The notes under the pieces are model-generated. The model made no database searches, was not told where the DNA came from, and was given only the letters and a program-made list of their open reading frames with translations. This document shows positions 43,021-51,918 of a stretch of 64,000 bases of DNA, one piece after another; position 1 is the first letter of the stretch, and each line of letters begins with the position of its first letter. The position numbers were made by a program, and so were the translations under genes. The DNA comes from UBA11612 sp963662375 (lineage in GTDB: Bacteria > Pseudomonadota > Alphaproteobacteria > Rhodospirillales > Rhodospirillaceae): contig CAXXRP010000008.1 in NCBI GenBank assembly GCA_963662375.2, positions 1 to 64,000 on the forward strand, read 5' to 3'.

Positions 43021-43149
43021 GACCTCTCCTGGATCGCTGCACTCATTTGGCTTAAGCATCCCATCTTGTTTACCGAGTTTCCGTTCGCGCGCTTTCCAGT
43101 CTTTTCGGGTTGTTCGGCGGAGTTGACATACGTTTCTTTCTAAGCGGCT

Positions 43150-43164
43150 TTGAATATTATTCAA
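43150..43164. promoter_or_regulatory. Putative operator TTGAA-N5-TTCAA (site 3)
   Basis: ttgaatattattcaa, between divergent fbiC (start 43020) and the acyl-CoA dehydrogenase gene (start 43281). Same pattern as at 24711 and 33537. It would place an F420 gene and catabolic genes under one regulator. Confidence 0.6.
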
Positions 43165-43280
43165 TATACTCAATGTGAATAGACGCGCAAGCTGCTAAGA
43201 AGCCAGACTCGAATCATATGTAGGCCTAGGGTCGAACCTTTCCAGCTTTGAGTGTTGGAGGCAATATTAGAGGTAAGAAG

Positions 43281-44444
43281 ATGAGCCTGGATTTGAGTGA
43301 AGAAGACCGGCTATTTCGCGATATGACGCGAAAGTGGGTGGATAAGGAGTTTCCCAAAGACTGGTGCCGGAATCTGGAACGTAAAGAGTATGAATTTCCG
43401 CATGAGTTTTGGGACAAGCTTGTTGAGTACGGCGCTACAGGCATAGGCATTCTGGAAGAATATGGTGGTCAGGGCGGGAGCATCATTACCCAGGCGCTGT
43501 TTGCTCGTGAGCTTGCCCGGACAGCTGCAGGCCTTGGGTGGATATGGGGTGTTACATCCTTTTCCGGCAGCAAGGCGATCGAATTTTGTGGCTCAGAGGA
43601 CCAGAAGCGTCTTTTTCTACCTAAAATAGCCACAGGTGATCTTAAAACTGCCATGAGCTATTCTGAGCCTGGCGGTGGAACCGACCTGCTGGGCGGTATG
43701 AAGACTACCGCAAAAAAAACAGATGGTGGGTGGATTATCAACGGCGAGAAAATCTGGAGCACACTCGCCAATGTGGCCGATTATCTCCTGCTAATGGCGC
43801 GCAGTAACAAGGATGTTGCCAAACGCTCTGACGGTGTTTCTATCTTTTTTGTACCGCGCCGGACCAGCGGTATTACCGTGACCGAAATGCCAAAGCTGGG
43901 GATGCGGGCTGCGAGTTCTTGTTCTATACATCTGGAAGACGTTTTTGTGCCTGACGAATTGCTGTTGGGGGAAGAAGGCTCGGGCTGGTATCACTCCACC
44001 AAGACTCTGAACAATGAGCGCCTCATCAACGCGGCTAGTTGTCTGGGGATGCTCGACGGGGTTATCGAAGACGCTGTCGAGCATATGAAAACGCGTCGTG
44101 CATTTGGCAAACCTATCGGGCAGTTTCAGGTGCTTCAGCATTACATCGCAGATATGGCCATGTGGCAAAAACAAGGGGAGTTGATGGTGCACCATACCGC
44201 CGCTCTGCAGACGCAAGGCCGCTCCAGCGCGATTGAATCCGCCATGGTGAAGACACTCTGCTCCGAGTATGTCAGTAAGGCAGCCGATCTGGGGATTCAA
44301 ATATTGGGGGGAATGGGTTATTCCGCCGAAACCGATATGCAGCGCTATTGGCGCGATTCACGCCTCCTGCGCATTGGGCCGGTCAGCAATGAGATGGCCC
44401 GCAATCAGATCGCCGAGAGTTTCGGCCTGCCACGCTCATACTGA
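43281..44444 (+). CDS. Acyl-CoA dehydrogenase
   Basis: 387 residues from ATG 43281 (AGAGGTAAGAAG upstream). TAMSYSEPGGGTDLLGGMKT and GGWIINGEKIWSTLANVADY are the flavin-side signatures; RAFGKPIGQFQVLQHYIADM, QILGGMGYSAETDMQRYWRD and the C-terminal LRIGPVSNEMARNQIAESFG follow. At the spot where many members have the catalytic Glu (YEGTSE) this one has IGPVSNE, so the base may be elsewhere. First gene of a short operon with the NTF2-like and ABM genes. Confidence 0.88.
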   Translation: MSLDLSEEDRLFRDMTRKWVDKEFPKDWCRNLERKEYEFPHEFWDKLVEYGATGIGILEEYGGQGGSIITQALFARELARTAAGLGWIWGVTSFSGSKAIEFCGSEDQKRLFLPKIATGDLKTAMSYSEPGGGTDLLGGMKTTAKKTDGGWIINGEKIWSTLANVADYLLLMARSNKDVAKRSDGVSIFFVPRRTSGITVTEMPKLGMRAASSCSIHLEDVFVPDELLLGEEGSGWYHSTKTLNNERLINAASCLGMLDGVIEDAVEHMKTRRAFGKPIGQFQVLQHYIADMAMWQKQGELMVHHTAALQTQGRSSAIESAMVKTLCSEYVSKAADLGIQILGGMGYSAETDMQRYWRDSRLLRIGPVSNEMARNQIAESFGLPRSY

Positions 44445-44453
44445 TGTTACGAG

Positions 44454-44855
44454 ATGAGTAATTCCAACAAAGATATTGTGCTGGCCTTTCTGGATGCCTC
44501 TGTCAGGGGGGACAAGGAAGCCATGCGAAACTTGCTGCATCCCGATGCGCAAGTCATTGTGGCGGACTCTCTACCCTACGGCGGCATTAGCGAAGGCCCC
44601 GAAGGCATTATCAAGTTAATAAGACGTGTTTTTAAAACCTGGGAAAACACAGATGTCACGGTGCAACAGGTGCTTGGCGATGGGGATCGCGTAGTTCTGT
44701 TGGCAGAGATGACCGGGCGGGGCCGTGCGACTGGCAAAGCATTTCAGATGCCGATAGCGGAGATATGGCTGCTGGATAATGGCAAGATAAAGGAGGTACG
44801 CCCCTTTTATTTCGACACCAAGTTACTCCACGATATATATTCAGAATCAAATTAA
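44454..44855 (+). CDS. NTF2/SnoaL-like protein
   Basis: 133 residues: DIVLAFLDASVRGDKEAMRN, HPDAQVIVADSLPYGG, GIIKLIRRVFKTW, VLLAEMTGRGRATGKAFQMP, and EIWLLDNGKIKEVRPFYFDT. SnoaL-like polyketide cyclase/ketosteroid isomerase-type fold. Starts 9 bases after the acyl-CoA dehydrogenase stop. It is the third NTF2-fold gene in the island, suggesting isomerisation or dehydration of a cyclic substrate. The reaction is unknown. Confidence 0.78.
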   Translation: MSNSNKDIVLAFLDASVRGDKEAMRNLLHPDAQVIVADSLPYGGISEGPEGIIKLIRRVFKTWENTDVTVQQVLGDGDRVVLLAEMTGRGRATGKAFQMPIAEIWLLDNGKIKEVRPFYFDTKLLHDIYSESN

Positions 44856-44875
44856 CAGACCCGAAAGGACAGGCC

Positions 44876-45169
44876 ATGGCAGTGACAGTATTGGTGGAAC
44901 TAAAAGCGAAGCCCGATTGCGCCCAGGCTCTGAAGTCGTTGTGGAGAGGCTGTATGGCTGACACCCGGGCCTATGATGGTTGCATCGATATCTTCGTCTA
45001 CGAAAATCAGGACGAGCCGGCTAATTTCGTTCTCATTGAGAACTGGGAGAGCAAGGCTCAGTATGACAGGTATCTGGCTTGGCGCACTGAAACCGGATTT
45101 GTGGAGCAGGTGATCTCGAAGTGTGAGGGTGACCTGCGTTTTGGGTTTTATGATAGATCGGATATATGA
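44876..45169 (+). CDS. Antibiotic biosynthesis monooxygenase (ABM/YgiN-like) domain protein
   Basis: 97 residues, single ferredoxin-like ABM domain: VTVLVELKAKPDCAQALKSL, DGCIDIFVYENQDEPANFVL, IENWESKAQYDRYLAWRTET. Cofactor-free monooxygenases of this fold act on quinols or phenols; others are structural. Starts 20 bases after the NTF2-like gene with AAAGGACAGG upstream. Confidence 0.8.
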   Translation: MAVTVLVELKAKPDCAQALKSLWRGCMADTRAYDGCIDIFVYENQDEPANFVLIENWESKAQYDRYLAWRTETGFVEQVISKCEGDLRFGFYDRSDI

Positions 45170-45609
45170 TATGGGCGATTTCTTGGCTGGATCAAATCAG
45201 AATGAGTTGTCGACAGTTCTGTCCAGACCCTAGCTCTTTATGCCGACATGGCCCATCCGACGGCGCATAAGAATTTCCCCGCTCGTCAGTCTCTGTTCCT
45301 TTATTAGGATTGTTGGTCAGAAGAGACGCTTCGGTCATGCGAAGATCTTGAAGAACTTAAGCACCTAATAACTTGTTCATCGCCTACAAGGGAAAAATGC
45401 TTTAAAAAAGTAAGCCCGCATTTCAAAATATGGGCAGCGTGAATTGTGCGTTGCAAAAAGGCTCTAAAAGGCTGCAAAAGCTACAGATAAACGCATTCTA
45501 TGAAGCATTACCTCATATCTAACGAACGGTGCTATAAGGTCATTGGGTATTCATGGTTTTCCCAGTTGCTCGAGCCACCCGACGGCATTGCATGGATGGA
45601 AACTAACCG
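45170..45609. other. Intergenic region, 440 bases
   Basis: No gene, RNA or clear regulatory element recognised. It probably includes the deleted 5' part of the DUF1552 gene, but no translated remnant was found. Confidence 0.4.
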
Positions 45610-46062
45610 GTGGCAGCTTCATTTGTCGAGCGCTTGAAGCGTTCGCTTTTCGGCGTTGCCACGGAGTGTTGCAATGTCATTCAGGAAGCAAGGAATGAAG
45701 ACGAGCATCTTGGCTATCAGGTGAGGAGTTCATGGTATTTACGCGAGTCGATGAAATCGTTCGCTTACTTTATTCAAACATTGGCTGGGCAACCAGAAGG
45801 TGATGGCTCGTTGCTTGATCATTCGTTGATCTATGCGCATTCTGACACCGAGTTTGCCAAGACTCATAATATTGATGGTTCCCCGATGTTTACGGTCGGA
45901 CGTGCGAGTGGTCGACTCAAGACCGGTTTACATATCGACGGAAAAGGCGAAATAGCAACCCGGCTGGGTTATACCGTGCAACGAGTGATGGGACTGCCAA
46001 TCGATGAATGGGGCATAGCCTCTCTACGTACATCACGAGAAATCGGTGAAATCCTCGTCTAG
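45610..46062 (+). pseudogene. C-terminal fragment of a DUF1552-family protein
   Basis: 150 residues reading QPEGDGSLLDHSLIYAHSDT, HNIDGSPMFTVGRASGRLKT, GLHIDGKGEIATRLGYTVQR, MGLPIDEWG. This matches the end of DUF1552 proteins, exported proteins of about 400-450 residues often next to DUF1592 cytochromes. The first two thirds and the signal peptide are missing, and the GTG at 45610 gives no signal, so it is a truncated remnant. The DUF1552 call is from recall of the family. Confidence 0.55.
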
Positions 46063-46093
46063 ACATTCCAGATAAAGGTAAGCGCTGAACCAC

Positions 46094-47353
46094 ATGCGCA
46101 CTTTTCTTATTTTACCCATCGTCGGGCTTCTGTTGAGCGCCTTTAACCCGGCGATGGCTGCTGCAGATATAAAAACCTCAGCAGAGCCTATTCCAAGTGC
46201 GGTGTTTATCGGGTCTTCTGACTGGGCCGGGCCAATCTATACAACGTCGGCCGGCATGACGCTCTATACGACTGCCATGGACGAGCGCAAGCCTGGTGTT
46301 TTTGGCTGCAGCGGCACCCGCAGCGAAAAGGGGAGAAGAGGGGGCGGATTCCCGCTGCCGAGGTATGAACACCGGCGAACGTGCATTCAGCGGTGGCTAC
46401 CTTTTGCACCTATTGCGGGGGTAGAGCCGATCGGTCGATGGACCATCCTCACGCGCCCGAATGACCAGAAGCAGTGGGCTTTTGATGGAAAGCCAGTTTA
46501 TACCTCCACCAGAGATAAAGCCCCAGGGGACGTCAATGGCACGATGGGCTTTGCGAGGCATGGGGTGTGGAGACTTGTGGAGGTGCCTCGGCGTTTTCCG
46601 CGCGGCGTGAAGGTGATTTTTAAGGTTGACGGTCTAATGCTCGCTGACGAGAAGACCGACCGCCTTTTGTTCAGCACCGGCACAAAGACAAACTCTGGTA
46701 ATGCGGAATGGACGGCGGTGTTTGCATCAGAACTTGATATGCCATTTGATGATTGGGACCTAGCCGTGCACACTGGTGGCGGTCGGCAGTGGACTTTTAA
46801 AGGAATGCCGCTTTATCGTCCTCGCGACGGGGCCCAAGTCAGCAAAAATGTTGCGGCTGGAAGATGGCAGCCGATTGTGTTCCACAAGGCGAAGGATAGG
46901 CCGGCGTTTCTCACGATGCAGATGACCGTCCCTGAAGTTGGGTGGGTCTATGCGAATGCCCGGGGGCGGACGTTATACGCATTTTCTTGTTTCGACGGTC
47001 CAGACCAACTCCCTTGCGATGAACCGGGGGATGCCGCGGCACACCGTTCCGCGCTTTGTGGCACTGGTGAGCAATGCGCCCGCGAATGGCGCCCTGTTTT
47101 GGCCGCGCCTGACGACGCGCCGGTCGGGTACTGGGGCATTGACAAAGTCCTCGATCCACCCTTTGCAGATGCGGCGGGTGCATATGGGGAGAACGTTCCA
47201 ACTGTGCGCGCCTGGACGTATCACGGCCGGCCGGTATATACGTTTTCGGGCGATAAATACCCAGGTGAGGCTCTTGCGCATGGCATGATGGGCACCTCGA
47301 GTGCATTCGGTGTCATTACCTTAGTGCGTGATAGATTCCCATTTAGACCATAG
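46094..47353 (+). CDS. Secreted repeat protein (COG4315-like), function unknown
   Basis: 419 residues with a Sec signal (MRTFLILPIVGLLLSAFNPA, then MAA). The mature protein contains three or four related units around short motifs: GMTLYTTAMDERKPG, QWAFDGKPVYTSTRDKAPGD, QWTFKGMPLYRPRDG, GRTLYAFSCFDG and WTYHGRPVYTFSGDKYPGEA. These are the W-x-[YF]-[DHK]-G-[KRM]-P-[VL]-Y repeats of COG4315 lipoprotein-like proteins. Four cysteines near 320-355 may form disulphides. Likely periplasmic. Function unknown; it lies 31 bases after the DUF1552 remnant. Confidence 0.65.
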   Translation: MRTFLILPIVGLLLSAFNPAMAAADIKTSAEPIPSAVFIGSSDWAGPIYTTSAGMTLYTTAMDERKPGVFGCSGTRSEKGRRGGGFPLPRYEHRRTCIQRWLPFAPIAGVEPIGRWTILTRPNDQKQWAFDGKPVYTSTRDKAPGDVNGTMGFARHGVWRLVEVPRRFPRGVKVIFKVDGLMLADEKTDRLLFSTGTKTNSGNAEWTAVFASELDMPFDDWDLAVHTGGGRQWTFKGMPLYRPRDGAQVSKNVAAGRWQPIVFHKAKDRPAFLTMQMTVPEVGWVYANARGRTLYAFSCFDGPDQLPCDEPGDAAAHRSALCGTGEQCAREWRPVLAAPDDAPVGYWGIDKVLDPPFADAAGAYGENVPTVRAWTYHGRPVYTFSGDKYPGEALAHGMMGTSSAFGVITLVRDRFPFRP

Positions 47354-47548
47354 GCGAATAAGGATTTGTATTATGTGCATATGCATGTCTTCAGATTGTG
47401 AAGGATCGGGAATCAATGCATTGTCTTTGTGTCGGTGGTTCATGCAGACGCTCCTTGATCTTACGTTGTCACAGCAGCGATCACGAGCCTCTTCCGTTTG
47501 TTGATCCCGTTCGCAAACTCTAACTATTAGTAATAATTGTAGGTACTT

Positions 47549-48709
47549 ATGGATTTCAGGCTCTCGTCAGATCAGATGGATTTACAACGAGCGGCGCGAG
47601 ATTTTGCGAATGCTGAATTACCGGCTATTGCGCAGGAATTAGAGCAAGAAGACAAGCCTCCGAGTCCAAAACTGATTCAGAAATTTGCGGAGTTGGGTTT
47701 TCTCGGAATCAATGTATCAGCCGACCTCGGGGGTCTAGGGCTGGGGGATCTTGATGCGCTAATTGTGCTGGAAGAATTTGCGAAAATCTCCTCCGCCGTA
47801 GCGTGGCCAGTGTTTGAGTCGTCCGTCGGACCAGTCCGTGCGATCGAGCATTTCGGCTCAGCTTCGTTGAAACGGCGTGTTGTACCGGCGGTCTGCAGGG
47901 GGGAAATGATTGTGGCCATATCGATGTCGGAACCAGACGCTGGTAGCGCCCTCACTGACCTTAAAACCAAGGGCGAGGTTCGAGGTGATAAGGTTTTTCT
48001 AAACGGCACTAAACGGTGGTGTTCGGGAGGCGGTCACGCCGATGGCTACGTAGTCTACTGCCGGATGTCGGATGAACCTGGCGCAAGGGGCATTGGTGCA
48101 GTCGTTGTGGAGAAAGGCGCCAAAGGTTTGAGTTTTGGAGCGACCGAGAAATTAATGGGGTTTCGCGGCATTCCGGCCTCAGATCTTTATTTCGATGACT
48201 GTGAGGTGCCGCTCGAAAACATCCTCGTCTCGGCTGGTGGCTTCAAAAAACTGATGGAGGCATTTGACTTAGAACGTTGTGGGAATGCCACAATGGCACT
48301 CGGTCAAGCGTCAGGAGCTTTGGATTTCGTCTTAGAATATGTCCGCGAGCGTAAGCAGTTCGGAAAACCGATAATGGAGTTTCAGGCCGTTCAACTTAAG
48401 CTCGCAGAATCGCAAATGAAAGTCGATGCTGCGAGGTTGTTAATATGGCGAGCCGCGGCTAACGCCGCAAACGGTTTGCCGTCGATCCTAGATAGCTCCG
48501 TCGCTAAGTGCTTTGCCAACTCTATTTCGCGTGAAGTCACAGGTGATGCACTTCAGCTAATGGGAGCCTATGGCTACTCCAAGGAGTTCCCAATGGAACG
48601 CCGCTTACGTGATAGCTGGGGGTGGGGTATTGCTGGCGGCGCCATTGACATCCAAAAAGTGAATATTGCAAGCGCTTTGCTTGGGCGGCGGTTCGATCAG
48701 CGGCGGTGA
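47549..48709 (+). CDS. Acyl-CoA dehydrogenase
   Basis: 386 residues. MIVAISMSEPDAGSALTDLK and KVFLNGTKRWCSGGGHADGY are the family signatures; RKQFGKPIMEFQAVQLKLAE, LQLMGAYGYSKEFPMERRLR follow. The C-terminal region (DSWGWGIAGGAIDIQKVNIA) lacks the YEGTSE-type catalytic Glu at the usual place. Third acyl-CoA dehydrogenase in the island, alone in its transcription unit, 37 bases upstream of the IS6 end. Confidence 0.88.
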   Translation: MDFRLSSDQMDLQRAARDFANAELPAIAQELEQEDKPPSPKLIQKFAELGFLGINVSADLGGLGLGDLDALIVLEEFAKISSAVAWPVFESSVGPVRAIEHFGSASLKRRVVPAVCRGEMIVAISMSEPDAGSALTDLKTKGEVRGDKVFLNGTKRWCSGGGHADGYVVYCRMSDEPGARGIGAVVVEKGAKGLSFGATEKLMGFRGIPASDLYFDDCEVPLENILVSAGGFKKLMEAFDLERCGNATMALGQASGALDFVLEYVRERKQFGKPIMEFQAVQLKLAESQMKVDAARLLIWRAAANAANGLPSILDSSVAKCFANSISREVTGDALQLMGAYGYSKEFPMERRLRDSWGWGIAGGAIDIQKVNIASALLGRRFDQRR

Positions 48710-49259
48710 GGTAAGCGGGGCGGTTTGCGCCCCATCCCTAAAAACGGCATTGTCAGAGGAAAACTAACTGGCCTGGAAAGGCTATGATGCAACGGCACTT
48801 AGGCTGCAAGTTGCTGCCATGCGACCAGAGCGGCCGTGCGGTTGAACTTGAAAACTTGGCGGCTGTTGAGATGGCGTTCCTGGTTGAAGTGGTTATGGAC
48901 TGAAGCGTGGATCGAAGCGAATTTCTGAAGCGATCTTGAACTTCTAAATCTCGCCATCGCTTGCTCTCGTCGTCGGAACGGCTGATGCGAGTTCTCGGCC
49001 CGGTTGTTGATCCAACGACCGGTTTCCTGGCGAAATGTATTCCCGATCCCTCTCATCGCTGCGCAGTATGAGCGGAGCCGATCCGTTACGATGACTTCTG
49101 GGCTGCCATATCGTTTCATGGCTTTACGTAAAAATATCAGCGCAGCCGCGCGATCACGCTTCTTTGCAACGAACACCTCAAGAACTTCACCTTCGTGATC
49201 AACAGCCCGCCAGGGGTAGTGCACTTCGCCATTGATTCGCACGAAAACCTCGTCCAGAT

Positions 49260-49298
49260 GCCAGCGCCATTGGGCACTGATCCGCATCTCTGCGGAAC
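49260..49298. repeat. 39-bp direct repeat flanking IS21, left copy
   Basis: Identical to 51880-51918. It is part of the IS6 transposase gene and lies directly against the left end of IS21. IS21-family insertions usually duplicate 4-8 bp, so 39 bp is far outside the norm. Confidence 0.85.
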
Positions 49299-49397
49299 TG
49301 AGAACGGCGGTGACAAATTAGTCCACGGAAGCGGCGGGATTTCCCAGCCGCGGGCGGAGTAAAACTCTGCCACCTGTAGCCTTCGATCTTTTTTGAG

Positions 49398-50912
49398 ATG
49401 GAAGGCGGGAGGATGTACACCGTGGACCTATATCTGCGCGTTCGGCTGGCCTGCCATGTTGATGGTCTGAGCCAGCGAGAGGCGGCAAGTCGGTTTGGCA
49501 TTGCGCGCGAGACGGTGAGGAAGATGCTGCGGCATTCGGAACCGCCGGGATATCGGCGACGCCAGCCACCGAAACGCCCGAAACTGGCCCCCTTCACGGA
49601 TATCATCGACCGTATTCTGGAGGAGGACCGAACGGTTCACCGTAAGCAGAACCACACGGCGAAGCGTATCTTCGAGCGCCTTCGCGACGAACATGGCTTC
49701 ACGGGCAAAGAGACCATCGTGAAGGATTACGTTCGGGAACGGCGCCTTCGTCGGCGTGAGATGTTTGTGCCGTTGTCACATCCTCCGGGCCATGCTCAAG
49801 CGGACTTTGGCGAGGCGGATGCGATCATCGCCGGCGTCAAGTATCGGGCGCATTTTTTCGTCATGACACTTCCCCACAGCGATGCCTGCTTCGTTGCGGC
49901 CTACCCGGCGGCGACGACGGAGGCCTGGCTGGACGGGCACAACAGAGCCTTTGTTTTTTTCGGCGGCGTTCCCCAATCGATTCTTTACGACAACGACAAG
50001 TGTCTGGTGTCGCGCATCTTGTCAGATGGCACGCGGCAACGAACGCGGGCGTTCAGCGGGCTGCAGTCCCATTACCTCTTCGAGGACCGCTACGGCCGTC
50101 CCGGCAAGGGTAACGACAAAGGCAATGTGGAGGGGGTGGTCGGCTATGCCCGGCGGAACTTCATGACGCCGCTTCCCCGGTTCGCGAGCTGGGACGCCTT
50201 CAATGGCCACCTGGAAGAGCAATGCCGCAACCGGCAAGGCAACGTCCTGCGCGGCCACCGCGAGAGCATCGGCGAACGGTTTGTGCGTGACCGCGAAGCG
50301 TTGAAGAGGCCACTGCCGGCACCGTTCGACGCGTGCGACAAGCAGGGCACGCGGGTCAACTCGCTGTCCCTGGTGCGCTACCGGACGAATGACTATTCCG
50401 TGCCCGTCGCCTACGGCCATCAGGAAGTCTGGATCCGTGGCTATGTCCACGAGGTGGTTATCGGTTGCGGCGCCGGGATCATTGCCCGACACCCCCGTTC
50501 CTACGACCGGGAAGATATGGTCTTCGATCCGATCCACTACCTGCCTTTGCTGGAGCACAAGATCGGTGCCCTGGATCAGGCCGCGCCGCTAGCCGGATGG
50601 GAACTGCCTGATGCCTTCCCAACCCTGCGCCGTCTCCTGGAGGCGCGCATGGGCAAGGCCGGCAAGCGGGAATACGTCCAGGTCCTTCGGCTTGTGGAGA
50701 CCTTCGATCTCGAGGTGCTTCACGGCGCGGTGAAGGACGCCCTGCGCCTGGGTGCGATCGGCTACGACGCCGTCAAACACCTTGTGCTGTGCCGTATCGA
50801 GCGACGCCCGCCCAAACTCGACCTGGATATCTATCCCTACCTGCCTCGGGCCAACGTGGCGACCACGGCCGCCGCCAGTTATATGAGCTTGTTGGGTGGA
50901 GGCGCGTCATGA
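49398..50912 (+). CDS. istA: IS21-family transposase IstA
   Basis: 504 residues from ATG 49398; ATG 49413 (MYTVDLYLRVRLACHVDGLS) is an alternative close behind GGGAGG. An N-terminal helix-turn-helix (SQREAASRFGIARETVRKML) precedes the rve core: GHAQADFGEADAIIAG (first Asp), PQSILYDNDKCLV (second Asp) and GKGNDKGNVEGVVGYARRNF (Glu). The C-terminal Mu-type beta-barrel contains NDYSVPVAYGHQEVWIRGYV. It overlaps istB by four bases. Intact. Confidence 0.93.
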   Translation: MEGGRMYTVDLYLRVRLACHVDGLSQREAASRFGIARETVRKMLRHSEPPGYRRRQPPKRPKLAPFTDIIDRILEEDRTVHRKQNHTAKRIFERLRDEHGFTGKETIVKDYVRERRLRRREMFVPLSHPPGHAQADFGEADAIIAGVKYRAHFFVMTLPHSDACFVAAYPAATTEAWLDGHNRAFVFFGGVPQSILYDNDKCLVSRILSDGTRQRTRAFSGLQSHYLFEDRYGRPGKGNDKGNVEGVVGYARRNFMTPLPRFASWDAFNGHLEEQCRNRQGNVLRGHRESIGERFVRDREALKRPLPAPFDACDKQGTRVNSLSLVRYRTNDYSVPVAYGHQEVWIRGYVHEVVIGCGAGIIARHPRSYDREDMVFDPIHYLPLLEHKIGALDQAAPLAGWELPDAFPTLRRLLEARMGKAGKREYVQVLRLVETFDLEVLHGAVKDALRLGAIGYDAVKHLVLCRIERRPPKLDLDIYPYLPRANVATTAAASYMSLLGGGAS

Positions 50913-51679
50913 CCGATACGCCGCAAGTGTTGCTGGCCCATCACCTCAAGACCCTGAAACTGCCGACGTTCCTGCGCGAATACGACAAGCTGGCCCGCCA
51001 ATGCGCCACCGAGGGCGCCGACCATGTGCGGTATCTTGTCCGTCTGACCGAGTTGGAACTGATCGACCGTGAGCGCCGCATGGTCGAGCGGCGGATCAGA
51101 CAGGCCAGGTTCCCCGCCGTCAAAAGCCTCGACAGCTTCGACTTCAAGGCCATCGCATCGCTCAACAAGATGCTGGTTCTGGAGTTGGCGCGATGCGAAT
51201 ACGTCGAGCGTCGTGAGAATATCATCGCGCTCGGCAACAGCGGAACCGGCAAGACCCATATCGCCCTCGGTCTCGGTCTGGCGGCCTGCCAAAAGGGGCT
51301 CTCCGTCGGCTTCCTCACGGCCGCTGCCCTGGTTCATGAACTGATGGAGGCCAGGGATGAAAAACGCCTGTTGCGCCTGCAGAAGCAACTGGCAAAGTAT
51401 CACCTTCTGATCATCGACGAACTCGGCTTCGTGCCGCTCTCGAAGACCGGCGCCGAGCTGCTGTTCGAAGTCTTCAGCCAGCGCTACGAGCGGGGCTCGA
51501 TCCTGGTGACCTCCAACTTGCCGTTCGATGAGTGGACGGAGATATTCGGCTCGGAACGCCTGACCGGGGCTTTGCTGGACCGCCTCACCCACCATGTCCA
51601 TATCCTGGAAATGAACGGCGAGAGCTATCGTCTCAACCAAAGCCAAAAACGGCGGAAATCCCCAAAAATACCTGCTTAA
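50909..51679 (+). CDS. istB: IS21-family helper ATPase IstB
   Basis: 256 residues from ATG 50909, overlapping the istA stop; the open frame begins earlier. AAA+ ATPase: Walker A IALGNSGTGKTHIALGLGL, Walker B HLLIIDELGFVPLSKTGAEL, sensor-1 SILVTSNLPFDEW, then ERLTGALLDRLTHHVHILEM. It assists IstA in target selection and strand transfer. Intact. Confidence 0.93.
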   Translation: MTDTPQVLLAHHLKTLKLPTFLREYDKLARQCATEGADHVRYLVRLTELELIDRERRMVERRIRQARFPAVKSLDSFDFKAIASLNKMLVLELARCEYVERRENIIALGNSGTGKTHIALGLGLAACQKGLSVGFLTAAALVHELMEARDEKRLLRLQKQLAKYHLLIIDELGFVPLSKTGAELLFEVFSQRYERGSILVTSNLPFDEWTEIFGSERLTGALLDRLTHHVHILEMNGESYRLNQSQKRRKSPKIPA

Positions 51680-51724
51680 CCGCCGGTGCAATGGTTGACC
51701 AGGTGGGCCCACAGGAACCTCCCA

Positions 51725-51767
51725 CGCTGCTTCGCTCCGCGTAACGCAAGCGCTACACGAAGCAGCG
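51725..51767. repeat. Inverted repeat downstream of istB
   Basis: cgctgcttcg (51725-51734) and cgaagcagcg (51758-51767) form a perfect 10-bp stem with a 23-base loop between istB and the right end of IS21. It may act as a transcription terminator, though there is no T run. Confidence 0.5.
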
Positions 51768-51879
51768 CGGGTCCCTCCTATGGACTACCGGGACAACCCC
51801 CCAACACCGCGTACCGCATAACGTTAAGTGGACTAGTTTTGCTCCGCCCGGGTGGACTAATTTTGCTCCGCCGTTGACA

Positions 51880-51918
51880 GCCAGCGCCATTGGGCACTGA
51901 TCCGCATCTCTGCGGAAC
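51880..51918. repeat. 39-bp direct repeat flanking IS21, right copy
   Basis: Identical to 49260-49298; directly adjoins the right end of IS21 and continues into the N-terminal part of the split IS6 transposase. Confidence 0.85.

Larger units (their letters stand above)
49299..51879 (+). mobile_element. IS21-family insertion sequence
   Basis: 2.58 kb with istA and istB. The ends are tgagaacggcggtgacaaat on the left and, inverted, tgtcaacggcggagcaaaat on the right, both continuing tagtccac. A second internal copy of the end repeat occurs on each side (around 49356-49375 and 51828-51848), as in other IS21 elements. Both genes look intact. Confidence 0.9.
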
